The notes under the pieces were generated by a model. That model did no database searches, was not told the origin of the DNA, and saw nothing but the letters and a program-made list of their open reading frames with translations. A stretch of 34,170 nt of DNA from Halorussus litoreus (GTDB taxonomy: Archaea; Halobacteriota; Halobacteria; Halobacteriales; Haladaptataceae). Made by a program: the position numbers and the translations under genes. Where the stretch lies: assembly GCF_003382685.1 (NCBI RefSeq), contig NZ_KZ859503.1:1-34170 (forward strand), read 5' to 3'. Below, piece after piece: positions 24,348 to 32,136 of this stretch (position 1 is its first letter; each line of letters opens with the position of its first letter).

Positions 24348-25333
24348 GCCCCGAACCGGACGGCCGCGAGCGGTGGACGAGCCGGGACGACGAGGGCCGG
24401 AACCGCGACCGCGGACAGCTCATCCTCGTGACCGGCCTCGCCGTCGCGGTGACGCTGGTCGCGCTCGTCTTGCTGCTGAACACGGTCATCTACACCCAGA
24501 ACCTCGCGACCCGCGGGACCGGGGTCGAACACGGCGAAGCGGTCGCGTTCCGCGGAGAGACCGCGTCGGGCGTCGGTGCGGTCGTCGACGCCGAGAATCG
24601 GGCCGGGTACGACGACTGGGAGGCTGTCCAGGAGAACGTCACGGCCGGGGTCAAACGCTACGACAACCTCTCGACGCGCTACTCGGCCGAGCGCGGCACC
24701 ATCGCGGACGTGGAGGAGGACAGCCTCGCGCTGTCCGAAGGGACGATTCTCTCTCAGACGGACGACTCGCGCTACTTCACGAGCGCGGGCGGGGACGCCG
24801 ACTGGCTGCTCATCGAGAACGTCTCGTCGGTCCGGCGCTTCCGCGCGACTGTCTCCGGCGAAGATCTGTCCGACGGCCCCGGTGGCGCGTTCACGGTTCG
24901 GCTCGTCAGCGAGTCGGACACCCGAGAGTTCTACGTGTACAACGATTCCGAGGACGCCATCGCGGTGTCGAACGACCTCGTTGGCTCTCCCCCTGACGGA
25001 TGTACGGCGTCCGGCCCCGAAGCGACCATCGACCTCACGGCGGGGACGGTCGGCGGCACCGACTGCCCGGAACTCGACTACCCCGCCGGGAGCGACGAGT
25101 ACAACGTCACGTTCGACAACGGCACGGCAGTGACGGGGATCTACGAGTTGACCGTTGGCCTCCCGCCCGGCGACTCGAAGGTGAAGACCGGCCAGTTCGA
25201 CGGCCCCGCCGCCGACGACTCCACGCCACGCTGGGGTCACGCCGTCTACGACGCCGCGTTCGACCTCCACTTCGAGACGGCGACGATGGAGTTCCACACC
25301 AGAGTCCGGGTCGCCCCGGGTGAGCCGGAATGA
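24335..25333 (+). CDS. Large pilin-like protein
   Basis: This 332-residue protein has an acidic/basic leader of about 27 residues, then DRGQLILVTGLAVAVTLVAL, matching a class III signal with the cut after RG. The extracellular part has several N-glycosylation sequons (NVT, NLS, NVS, NDS) and a possible disulfide pair (DGCTAS, GTDCPEL). It overlaps the previous gene by 13 bases and the next by four. I cannot assign a specific role; a minor pilin or tip protein is the likely guess from the operon. Confidence 0.8.
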   Translation: MADVSPEPDGRERWTSRDDEGRNRDRGQLILVTGLAVAVTLVALVLLLNTVIYTQNLATRGTGVEHGEAVAFRGETASGVGAVVDAENRAGYDDWEAVQENVTAGVKRYDNLSTRYSAERGTIADVEEDSLALSEGTILSQTDDSRYFTSAGGDADWLLIENVSSVRRFRATVSGEDLSDGPGGAFTVRLVSESDTREFYVYNDSEDAIAVSNDLVGSPPDGCTASGPEATIDLTAGTVGGTDCPELDYPAGSDEYNVTFDNGTAVTGIYELTVGLPPGDSKVKTGQFDGPAADDSTPRWGHAVYDAAFDLHFETATMEFHTRVRVAPGEPE

Positions 25334-25848
25334 GGCGACCGTGGCGCTCCGGCAGTGGAAGTTCGCGTCGGCAGTTGCGGAGCGACACCCGGAGCGTCTC
25401 GGTCACGGTGAACTACGCGCTCAACCTCGTGGTGGCGACCCTGCTGGTCGGCGGCGTGCTGACCGCGACCGGTGGGATGGTCGAGGACCAGCGCGAGTCG
25501 GCAGTCCGGACGGAGCTGTCGGTCGTCGGCGAACGCGTCGCGGCCGACCTGCTGGCGGCCGACCGGCTCGCGCAGGTCGGGGCCCACGACAGCGCGGAGA
25601 CGGGCGAAGAGCCGACCGTGGCGCTCTCGGTGTCGCTACCCGACAGGGTCGCGGCCACCCGGTACGAGATAGCGATAGAGACCTCGCCCGACCGCATCGT
25701 GCTCACCGCGGACAACCCCGACGTGGAGGTCGTCGTGCGCTATCGCACCGACGCGCCGGTCGCCGAGACCACGGTCCGGGGCGACGACCTCCGGATCGCG
25801 CTCGACACCGCCCCGGACCCGAACCGGCTGGAGGTGACCGAAGCGTGA
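25330..25848 (+). CDS. Pilin-like protein with one N-terminal membrane helix
   Basis: This 172-residue protein starts with an Arg/Ser-rich leader (about 1-22), then SVTVNYALNLVVATLLVGGV as the membrane helix. No clear RG or RA cut site precedes the helix, so processing by prepilin peptidase is uncertain. The rest is a beta-rich extracellular domain (VALSVSLPDRVAATRYEIAI). Its ATG overlaps the stop of the previous gene and its own stop overlaps the next GTG, so it is translationally coupled on both sides. Confidence 0.78.
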   Translation: MRRPWRSGSGSSRRQLRSDTRSVSVTVNYALNLVVATLLVGGVLTATGGMVEDQRESAVRTELSVVGERVAADLLAADRLAQVGAHDSAETGEEPTVALSVSLPDRVAATRYEIAIETSPDRIVLTADNPDVEVVVRYRTDAPVAETTVRGDDLRIALDTAPDPNRLEVTEA

Positions 25849-26654
25849 GGAGGGACGACTCCCCAAGAGAGAGCCGCGAGCGGAGCCTGCGACTCGGCGA
25901 CCGCCGCGCGGCCAGCGAGACCATCGGCTTCGTGCTCGCGTTCGCGCTGGTGACCGCCTCGGTCGGCGTGGTGTACACCACCGGCATCGGCGGGCTGGAG
26001 GACGCCCGCGAGGACGAACAGCTGACCAACGCGGTCCGGGCGTTCGAGGTGCTGGCCGACAACGTCGCGGACGTGAGCCGGCAGGGCGCGCCCTCGCGGG
26101 CGACCGAACTCAAGCTCAACGGGGCCACCATCGGCTTCGGCGACCCGGTGCGGTTCACGGTGCAGGTGAACCACACCGACAGCGACGCCAACGACACGTT
26201 CGTCGCGACGACCCGACCGCTGGTGTACGACGACGAAAGCGGCGCGGTGGTGTACTCCGGCGGCGCGACGTTCCGGGTCGACGACGGCGCGGCTGTGATG
26301 CGGGTAGAGCCGGGCCTCGTGGTCGACGACCGGCGGTCGCTCGTCCCGCTGCTGGTCACCTACCCGCAGGGCGATTCCGGCGGCATCGGTGGGGACTCGA
26401 CGGTGCTGGTGGTCGCCCACCGCCAGCCGTCGGGGTCGGCGGGCGAGTTCGACACCGGACTGGACGACCCCGGCGAGGCTCGGGTCAACCTCACGGTCGA
26501 GTCCCCGCGGGCGGGCGCGTGGGGTCGCTACTTCGAGGACGAGGGAATGACCGCCATCGACGGCGACGCCAGCGACGGCGCGGTGACCTACCAGTTCCAC
26601 ACCGAGCGACTCGTCGTTCCCGAGACGGTCGTGGAGTTCGAGGTGACCCGCTGA
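25845..26654 (+). CDS. Pilin-like protein, last gene of the pilus operon
   Basis: This 269-residue protein has a leader with SLRLGDRRAASETIGFVLAF, so the cut may lie near RRA, followed by the assembly helix VLAFALVTASVGVVYTTGI. The extracellular part shares the order of blocks with the large convergent protein at 26840: VYDDESGAVVYSGGATFRV, a long central beta region and AWGRYFEDEG. They are therefore probably paralogous, of the haloarchaeal DUF7289-like group. It has sequons NHT, NDT and NLT. The GTG at 25845 overlaps the previous stop (GTGA); the longer upstream frame to 25320 is shadow. Confidence 0.78.
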   Translation: MRRDDSPRESRERSLRLGDRRAASETIGFVLAFALVTASVGVVYTTGIGGLEDAREDEQLTNAVRAFEVLADNVADVSRQGAPSRATELKLNGATIGFGDPVRFTVQVNHTDSDANDTFVATTRPLVYDDESGAVVYSGGATFRVDDGAAVMRVEPGLVVDDRRSLVPLLVTYPQGDSGGIGGDSTVLVVAHRQPSGSAGEFDTGLDDPGEARVNLTVESPRAGAWGRYFEDEGMTAIDGDASDGAVTYQFHTERLVVPETVVEFEVTR

Positions 26655-26732
26655 GGCCGACTTCGTCCAGCAACCTCCGGCACATCCCCGCCACCGGGAC
26701 GAGAGGCCCTGACTCGGCTCGCATCTCGCGCC

Positions 26733-26766
26733 TCGCCGACGGCGACTCGCGAGTCGCCGTCGGCGA
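26733..26766. terminator. Perfect 34-bp palindrome between convergent genes
   Basis: Bases 26733-26749 are the exact reverse complement of 26750-26766. It sits in the 185-base gap between two converging genes (stops at 26654 and 26840). As RNA from either strand it would form a 15-bp GC-rich stem with a four-base loop, so a bidirectional terminator or 3'-end stabiliser is the simplest reading. No T-run follows. Confidence 0.7.
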
Positions 26767-26839
26767 ACCGCGAAGAGAGGAAGAGATGGTGTCCGAGCAG
26801 TCACGATGCAACCCGCTTTCGACGAAACGTTACCGAGGC

Positions 26840-28678
26840 TCAGGCGCTCGTGACGTTCACGTGGCTCACGCTGACGTGGAGATACGTCAGTTGCGGGAAG
26901 TCCTCGCCCACGTCGGCCTGCGGGTCGACCGAGCGCAGGGCCTGATCGAAGTGGATCGAGCCGCCCGACTGGAGGAGCGCGGTTCCGCCGCCCACGATCC
27001 CGCCGTACAGTTCCGACTGCGTTCGGACCGTGATCGACCCCGAGGCCGAATCGGTACCGGGGGCGTACACCAGCCCGACGAAGGTCGCGTCCTCGTCGAG
27101 CGCGAAGTCCAACCCCGGTCCGGCGTACACCCGCAGCGACGGCGACCGGTGATCGATCGTGTCGCCGACGCTCCCACCGGTCACGCGGAACGTCGATGCC
27201 GACGTGTAGATTCGGACCTCGCCGCGGTCGGGGTGGGTCACCTCGACGTTCACGTCGGTCCAGACAACGTCGTCGTCGACAGCGAGAACCACGTCACCTT
27301 CGGACGTGTCGAACGCTAATGTCTGGGAACTATCCAGCGTCGCGTCCGAGAGGTAGTACGCAGACCCCGCGTCCGGGGCCGAGGGGAGCGTGAGCGTCGA
27401 CTCCGAGTCGTTGAACGCTTCCCCGTCGATGGCCGACACCTCGTCGTTGCGGTTGTTCGACGGGTCGGCGTACGTCTCGATCCGCCCGTCGACCACGTCG
27501 CCGATGGGGTTCAGATCCGGTGCAGTCCCGTTGTTTGCGGTCCAACCGTCGACCGCGCCGCAGTCGCCGCCTCCGCCCCCTCCGCCGGGACCGCCACCTG
27601 GACCGCCACCACCGCAGTCGAGCGTCCCGCCGTAGGAGACGTTACCGTGGACGGCGACGCCGCCGCCCACGTCGACGGTGCCGCCGCCGGTCCGGAGGTC
27701 GCCGAAGATTTCGGCCCCGCCGGTGAGTTCCACGCCGCCCTTCGTGACGATGGTGCCGTTTTCGGTCCGGTCGGCCTCGGAGTACGGACCGTCCGAGGAG
27801 TTGTAGCTGTCCGTGAACGACGACCCGCCCGCGCCCTTGATCGTCATCCGGTCGGGCGTGGTGCCGGCCAGCGCGTTGGTGACGTTCCGCGTATTGCCGG
27901 GCACGACGAGCGTGATGGTCACGCGCTCGCGGTCGTCGTCGTAGGAGACGTTGCCGCCGGTCCGGTCCTCGAAGAAACGGCCCCACGCCTCGTAGTAGTC
28001 GCTGTGGACCGTGACGTTGACTTCGCCGTCCTCCAGCGGGTTCCGGAGTTCGGCGTCGCCCGGCCGCGGGAACGTCGAGTTGGTCGGCGCGTCGCGAGTC
28101 ATCCGGACGGTACCGTCGAGCGTTCCGCTCCCGTTCACGCTCACGAGCGGGAGCGTCAGCGTGGTTCCGCGGTAGTGGAACTCCGGCGGCGACACCATCG
28201 TCGCGCCGCCCCCGGTTCGCTTCCAGACGCCGCCGCCCTGATACGCGACGCGGGTGTCGCCGTTGCTGTAGACGACGGCCCCGAGCGTGTCGTTCATCAC
28301 CACGTGCTCGGTGGTCCCATCGGTCCGGTTGACCACCCTGACGCGCATCCACCCGCGGTCCTCGTGGACCCGCGTGGTGCCGTCGCTCCCGAGCGACATC
28401 GTCTGGGCCGAGGACGTGCCGAGGCCGACCAGACTCGCCTTCGAGTCGAACTGGGTCATCGCGTGCTCCGCGCTGCCGACTTCCGAGGCCCGCTGGGAGT
28501 CCGACAGCGCGGACGAGCCGAAGGCGACGACCAGCCCCGTCCCCGTGACGGTGATAGCCAGCAGTAGCGCGACGCTCAGCACCTCCGTCTGGCCGCGCAA
28601 GCCTTCCCAGCGGGACTCGTCGCCGGTTGGCGTGTCTCGCCGCCCAACCCCGTCGCTGGTTCCCCGCCGACCGGTCAT
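26840..28678 (-). CDS. Large pilin-like surface protein with bactofilin-like repeats and poly-glycine
   Basis: This 612-residue protein has a leader of about 28 residues, then LRGQTEVLSVALLLAITVTG, a class III signal with the cut after RG. Up to about residue 270 it resembles the last pilin-like protein of the opposing operon (VYSNGDTRVAYQGGGVW, AWGRFFEDRTGG). A middle part (about 310-350) has short Gly/Val turns, VELTGGAEIFGDLRTGGG, like polymer-forming bactofilin beta-helices. Then comes a poly-Gly/Pro hinge flanked by cysteines, and a beta-rich C-terminal region with LYGGIVGGGTALLQSGGSIH. It carries many N-glycosylation sequons. It is leaderless from its own promoter and monocistronic. It may be an adhesin or tip protein; this is inferred from the signal and neighbours only. 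Confidence 0.85.
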   Translation of the reverse strand: MTGRRGTSDGVGRRDTPTGDESRWEGLRGQTEVLSVALLLAITVTGTGLVVAFGSSALSDSQRASEVGSAEHAMTQFDSKASLVGLGTSSAQTMSLGSDGTTRVHEDRGWMRVRVVNRTDGTTEHVVMNDTLGAVVYSNGDTRVAYQGGGVWKRTGGGATMVSPPEFHYRGTTLTLPLVSVNGSGTLDGTVRMTRDAPTNSTFPRPGDAELRNPLEDGEVNVTVHSDYYEAWGRFFEDRTGGNVSYDDDRERVTITLVVPGNTRNVTNALAGTTPDRMTIKGAGGSSFTDSYNSSDGPYSEADRTENGTIVTKGGVELTGGAEIFGDLRTGGGTVDVGGGVAVHGNVSYGGTLDCGGGGPGGGPGGGGGGGDCGAVDGWTANNGTAPDLNPIGDVVDGRIETYADPSNNRNDEVSAIDGEAFNDSESTLTLPSAPDAGSAYYLSDATLDSSQTLAFDTSEGDVVLAVDDDVVWTDVNVEVTHPDRGEVRIYTSASTFRVTGGSVGDTIDHRSPSLRVYAGPGLDFALDEDATFVGLVYAPGTDSASGSITVRTQSELYGGIVGGGTALLQSGGSIHFDQALRSVDPQADVGEDFPQLTYLHVSVSHVNVTSA

Positions 28679-28700
28679 ACGCGGCCCATCGAACCACGGC

Positions 28701-28709
28701 GTTATAAAC
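28701..28709 (-). promoter_or_regulatory. TATA box of the large surface protein gene
   Basis: GTTTATAAC on the minus strand is centred 27 bases before the ATG at 28678, a good leaderless promoter. The gap up to 28859 is shared with the divergent HalOD1 gene. Confidence 0.65.
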
Positions 28710-28859
28710 TAATCCGCCACCCGTTGGGAATATTTCACTCCGCGCCTCGCGCTGGCTCCGCTGTCCGACATCGAACACGACCGCCATCTGGGAGGAGTCG
28801 GACGTTGTGGCCACCGCAACGACTTTGTACGCACACTCCTGAAAGGGCCTATCACGCCA

Positions 28860-29189
28860 ATGTCCTCGTCGAGAACTACCATCGAACCGGTCGAGATCCG
28901 AACGGACTCGGACGGCGGTGGACCGACCGCGACGTACGTCTTCGACGTGAGCGGCTACATGCTCGACGGGGAGGTCTGCACCGGCATCGCGCTCGGCCTC
29001 TCGGAAGTCGTGGGTCACGAGCCCCCGCGGCTGACGCCGCTGAGTGCCGTCGTCGACTGCGACGCGCTCGAGACGCTGTTCAAGCCCCGGCGATACGGCG
29101 ATCTGCGCGACGAGGTGTCGGTGTCGTTCCCCTACGACGTGTACGAGGTCACGGTTCACTCCAGCGGTCGCGTCGTGATGCGGCGGTAG
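28860..29189 (+). CDS. HalOD1 output-domain protein
   Basis: This 109-residue protein has HalOD1 features after a short variable start: VCTGIALGLSEVVGHEPPRL, then LSAVVDCDALETLF, then VSVSFPYDVYEVTVHSSGRV. It has no membrane segment. It is a second copy relative to the gene at 2946 but clearly diverged from it. It is divergent from the large surface protein gene and separate from any sensor gene here. Its likely role is a small stand-alone signalling output module; partners are unknown. Confidence 0.85.
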   Translation: MSSSRTTIEPVEIRTDSDGGGPTATYVFDVSGYMLDGEVCTGIALGLSEVVGHEPPRLTPLSAVVDCDALETLFKPRRYGDLRDEVSVSFPYDVYEVTVHSSGRVVMRR

Positions 29190-29279
29190 CCTCGGAAAAG
29201 GCTTCTCGGACTCCCTATCCCGAACTCGCCACCCCGGAGCGCCAACAGTGATGTGGGTCGACTGCGTAAACCGGCACGA

Positions 29280-29471
29280 ATGCGGGAGATACTCGGCCCG
29301 AACTACCGGAACCTCTCGGCGCTGGCCGTGGTGATCGGACTACTCGGCTTCGCCTACGTCGTGGCTCCGCACCCGCTGGTCCAGTACGGCGTCTGGCTGG
29401 TGGTGTTCTCGGTGTGGATGGTGTGGTTCGTGGCCGCCGCCCGCGAGTGGATTTCGAAGGCTGACTTCTGA
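29280..29471 (+). CDS. Small membrane protein, two transmembrane segments
   Basis: This 63-residue protein starts MREILGPNYRNLSALAVVIG and has two hydrophobic helices (about 11-30 and 36-54), ending AREWISKADF. The ATG at 29280 is the best start; a GTG at 29253 would add nine residues. Family unknown. Confidence 0.65.
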   Translation: MREILGPNYRNLSALAVVIGLLGFAYVVAPHPLVQYGVWLVVFSVWMVWFVAAAREWISKADF

Positions 29472-29540
29472 CGTAACCGGGGAGCAAAACGACCGTACTT
29501 CGGTGCGACGTGCTACTTTTTCGCACGCAAAAATGCCACC

Positions 29541-29549
29541 TTTTAAATA
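29541..29549 (+). promoter_or_regulatory. TATA box of the aIF1A gene
   Basis: TTTTAAATA is centred about 26 bases before the GTG at 29571, supporting a leaderless transcript starting at that GTG. Confidence 0.7.
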
Positions 29550-29570
29550 CGCGCGCGCCGTCTTTATACT

Positions 29571-29858
29571 GTGAGTGAAGAATCTGGGCGACGGAATCTC
29601 CGCATGCCCGACGACGACGAGGAGTTCGCTATCGTGACCGAGATGCTCGGCAAGAACCGGGTGCGCCTGCGCTGCAACGACGGCGTCGAGCGCATGGGCC
29701 GCATCCCCGGCCGGATGCGCAAGCGCATCTGGATCCGCAAGGACGACATCGTCCTCTGCGAGCCGTGGGACTGGCAGGACGAGAAGGCCGACATCGAGTG
29801 GCGCTACGACGGGTCCGCGCAGGACCAGCTCCGGCGCGAAGGTCACATCAACGTCTGA
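29571..29858 (+). CDS. eif1A: Translation initiation factor aIF1A
   Basis: This 95-residue cytoplasmic factor binds the A site of the small ribosomal subunit and helps set initiator tRNA at the start codon. The OB-fold core is clear: [40 protein letters not shown], then [19 protein letters not shown]. Its length is normal for archaeal aIF1A. The GTG start fits the TATA spacing. It is convergent with the LpxC-like gene; T-runs at 29960-29964 may terminate it. Confidence 0.97.
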   Translation: MSEESGRRNLRMPDDDEEFAIVTEMLGKNRVRLRCNDGVERMGRIPGRMRKRIWIRKDDIVLCEPWDWQDEKADIEWRYDGSAQDQLRREGHINV

Positions 29859-29959
29859 ATCGCTGTTTTGCCGCTCGCACTCCGACCCACTGAGCGAAGG
29901 CTGTAACGTGACCCGCCAAGTAGTAACCGCAACCAGTCGTAAAACCGGCCGAACTGCAG

Positions 29960-29964
29960 TTTTT
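29960..29964 (+). terminator. T-run downstream of aIF1A
   Basis: A T5 tract after CTGCAG, with a second T5 at 29990-29994, lies in the gap between the converging aIF1A and LpxC-like genes. Oligo-T is the usual archaeal termination signal. Confidence 0.4.
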
Positions 29965-29993
29965 CGCCCGAGCGACCGACTCTCGTCCGTTTT

Positions 29994-30731
29994 TCAGCCG
30001 GAGCGCTCGACGACCACCCCCTCGTCGCGAGCTTTTCGGGAGACGCCGATAGTGTCGTCGTGGCCTGCGCTGTACGAGTCGATGACGAGGTCGTCGAACC
30101 CACCGATCACCCCGATGTCGGACACCAGGTCGCCGATCCAATGGGTCAGGCCTTCCTGGCGCCGAGTCAGGAACGGGGTCGTCGAGGTCACGATCTCCTT
30201 GATCGTCGCCTCGTCGTCTCTGGCCTGCGGATCGACCTCGAAGCTCTTGACGCCGTCCTCGTAGTGGTTGTTGATCAGGAGACCACTTCCGTATTCGCGC
30301 GGTCGGATCCGGATCGCCCCGTCCCCGTATTCGACGGGTTCCGAGACGCTACGTCGGGGCTCCGACCCGCGTTCGATCGTCTCGGCCGTTCGGAGCGCTT
30401 CGGCGAGAACCGGATTGTGCAGCCCTGCGGGGTGGCCGACGACGGTGCTCGGGTCCGACCCGGTAGAGTACGCGAAGCGATGCTCCGGACGGGCGAAGTC
30501 CCACTCCGTCCGGACGCCCGTGACCTCCGCGGCGGTGATCCCCGACAGGCCGAGGACCGAGAGGACGTGCTCCGCGATGAAGGTCCGCCGATCGCCGTCC
30601 CGCAGGTCGATCCGGAACACGGGAACCGCGTTGTCGAGTTCCACCGGGACGCCGTTGATCGTTATTCCCTCCGACTCGGCGGGTTCGACGCGAACTTCTG
30701 TCCCCTCGACGGGGTTTGCGACGGTTCTCAT
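29994..30731 (-). CDS. LpxC-like (UDP-3-O-acyl-GlcNAc deacetylase fold) protein
   Basis: This 245-residue soluble protein shows the LpxC motifs in order. VRVEPAESEGITI (about 13-25) fits the first-domain strand. AEHVLSVLGLSG has E54-H55, matching the catalytic Glu and first zinc His. DGAIRIRPREYGSGLLIN, then the TSTTPF patch, fits the substrate lobe. HWIGDLVSDIG gives H197 and D201 with HxxxDxxxD spacing, the other two zinc ligands. SAGH has H224, the late catalytic His. The usual N-terminal GxGLHTG motif is missing, the lysine after the second His is Trp, and the protein is about 50 residues shorter than bacterial LpxC. Archaea have no lipid A, so the substrate must differ. It overlaps the stop of the Tat-secreted gene upstream (ATGA). 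The assignment is by eye only. Confidence 0.65.
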   Translation of the reverse strand: MRTVANPVEGTEVRVEPAESEGITINGVPVELDNAVPVFRIDLRDGDRRTFIAEHVLSVLGLSGITAAEVTGVRTEWDFARPEHRFAYSTGSDPSTVVGHPAGLHNPVLAEALRTAETIERGSEPRRSVSEPVEYGDGAIRIRPREYGSGLLINNHYEDGVKSFEVDPQARDDEATIKEIVTSTTPFLTRRQEGLTHWIGDLVSDIGVIGGFDDLVIDSYSAGHDDTIGVSRKARDEGVVVERSG

Positions 30732-31711
30732 TCGATCTCACCCAGATTGGTGACGCTCTCGGAGAGCACGTCCACGCAGGACGCGTACTCCCCGTTCGAG
30801 AACTCGGTCGCTCCGGCACCCCCGAGTCCGAACGCGATCTTCTCCTGCGGAAGCGAGCCGAAACGCGTCGGAGTCGGTTGCCACTCGTACGTTGCGACGC
30901 CGAGGACCGATCGGTGGGCCCGCTCGACCGCGTCTCTGACCTCAGTCGACGGGTTGGCGCGCGCTACGTCGACGACCGACTCGTACGAAACGTCGCGCAC
31001 GCAGTCGAGCGACGCGAACCGATCCTCGACGCTCTCGGCCGTGGTCGCGGGCGTCGTCGAGACGTCGAACGTCACTGTCAGCGTTTCAGCGGCCGTTTCG
31101 ACGTCCGACAGCGTGAAGCTCATCATCCCGGTCGTGAACACCGCACGGTCGACCGGGTAATACGGATGGGACAGATCGGAAGCCGCACGGACTTCCGTGA
31201 GGCAGTCCGAGAACTCGCCGTCGGATTCGCCGGCGAACTCGCGGTAGTCCATCGTCACCTGTACCCGTCCCGTCCCCGCCTGAACAGTCGATAGCTGACC
31301 CGAAAGCGGTTCGAGCACGAACCACGGACCGGCCGCGTCGGTGTCGGGCCCGGGATAATGGAGTCGAACGTCGGCGTCCACGACGGCCACCGCGGCCGCC
31401 AAACGCCCGAGTTGGCCCGCGTGCTCGCCCGCGTACCCCTCGTCGGTTCGTCGAACGTCGGGGTCGTCGTCCATCTCCGGAAGGACGACGTTGACGGCCG
31501 GCTCCGTAATATCTGCCGAACTGGTACGCTCTCCTGCCGCTTGCGCGTCTTTCAGCACCTTCTGTGGTGGCGGTAGTACTCGCGAACTCTGGTTCTGCCG
31601 CTCGACGGCTTCCGTCTCGGTCCGTCCCTTCGCAGCCACTCCACTCCCCATCACCGACGCCGTCCCGCCCCCGACTAGCTTCAGTGCGAATCGGCGCGTC
31701 GTTCGTAACAT
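30728..31711 (-). CDS. Tat-signal protein, weakly M20-peptidase-like, partner of the LpxC-like gene
   Basis: This 327-residue protein begins RTTRRFALKLVGGGTASVMG, a twin-arginine signal, with no lipobox. Parts follow the order of an M20 metallopeptidase: GQLGRLAAAVAVVDADVRLH, then WFVLEPLSGQLSTVQAGTG, a dimerisation-like block FTLSDVETAAETLTVTFDVS with TTPA, and near the end KIAFGLGGAGATEFSNGEYA. The expected metal ligands (HxD, DxKG, EE, final His) are not visible, so it may be a non-catalytic relative. It is coupled by a four-base overlap to the LpxC-like gene, whose product has no signal peptide. A TATA-like AAATATTT lies about 50 bases before the start. The M20 assignment is weak; it may be an unrelated secreted protein. 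Confidence 0.6.
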   Translation of the reverse strand: MLRTTRRFALKLVGGGTASVMGSGVAAKGRTETEAVERQNQSSRVLPPPQKVLKDAQAAGERTSSADITEPAVNVVLPEMDDDPDVRRTDEGYAGEHAGQLGRLAAAVAVVDADVRLHYPGPDTDAAGPWFVLEPLSGQLSTVQAGTGRVQVTMDYREFAGESDGEFSDCLTEVRAASDLSHPYYPVDRAVFTTGMMSFTLSDVETAAETLTVTFDVSTTPATTAESVEDRFASLDCVRDVSYESVVDVARANPSTEVRDAVERAHRSVLGVATYEWQPTPTRFGSLPQEKIAFGLGGAGATEFSNGEYASCVDVLSESVTNLGEIE

Positions 31712-32064
31712 AGCGTGTCAACACCCCACACGGCAAACGATAGCATTGGACAAAAATATTTGGTACCGTTCGCGCGTTTCGGTTTCACGAGAGTCGAACT
31801 TCGGGCGAGGACGACGGACATCGTTCGGACAGCACTCACATTTACTGTAGATAAGCCAATCTTCCCGGAGGGTTATCTTGGAGATAGCTACGCCCTACTG
31901 TCCCGTCATCGTGTGAGTTTAGAGCGTAAGGGACCCGTACTTCGAGATTACGAAGTCGTCGAGCTCGGACGAGTCCACGTCATCGGATTTTTGGGCGGAT
32001 TTAGCGCCGGATAGGAACGTAAGAATAGAATATCTGGTGGGTGAAGCGAGGAAGCAAAATGGAG
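31712..32064. other. Intergenic region without a recognisable gene
   Basis: This 353-base gap holds the likely promoter of the Tat-signal gene (AAATATTT on the minus strand near 31757-31764). Short open frames on both strands run into the tRNA or lack haloarchaeal composition. The segment is AT-richer than coding DNA. I see no RNA gene or repeat. Confidence 0.5.
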
Positions 32065-32136
32065 TGGACTCGTCGGGATTTGAACCCGAGGCCTTCCCCG
32101 TGCCAGGGGGATGATCTACCGCTGATCTACGAGCCC
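32065..32136 (-). tRNA. tRNA-Ala (GGC)
   Basis: This is a 72-nt cloverleaf on the minus strand. The acceptor GGGCTCG pairs with CGAGTCC and contains the G3-U70 wobble that marks alanine tRNAs. The anticodon loop CTGGCAC gives GGC (plus-strand GCC at 32102-32104), and the T arm is CGGG-TTCAAAT-CCCG. A73 is present and CCA is not encoded. A TATA-like GTTTATC lies at 32169-32175 upstream. Confidence 0.97.
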
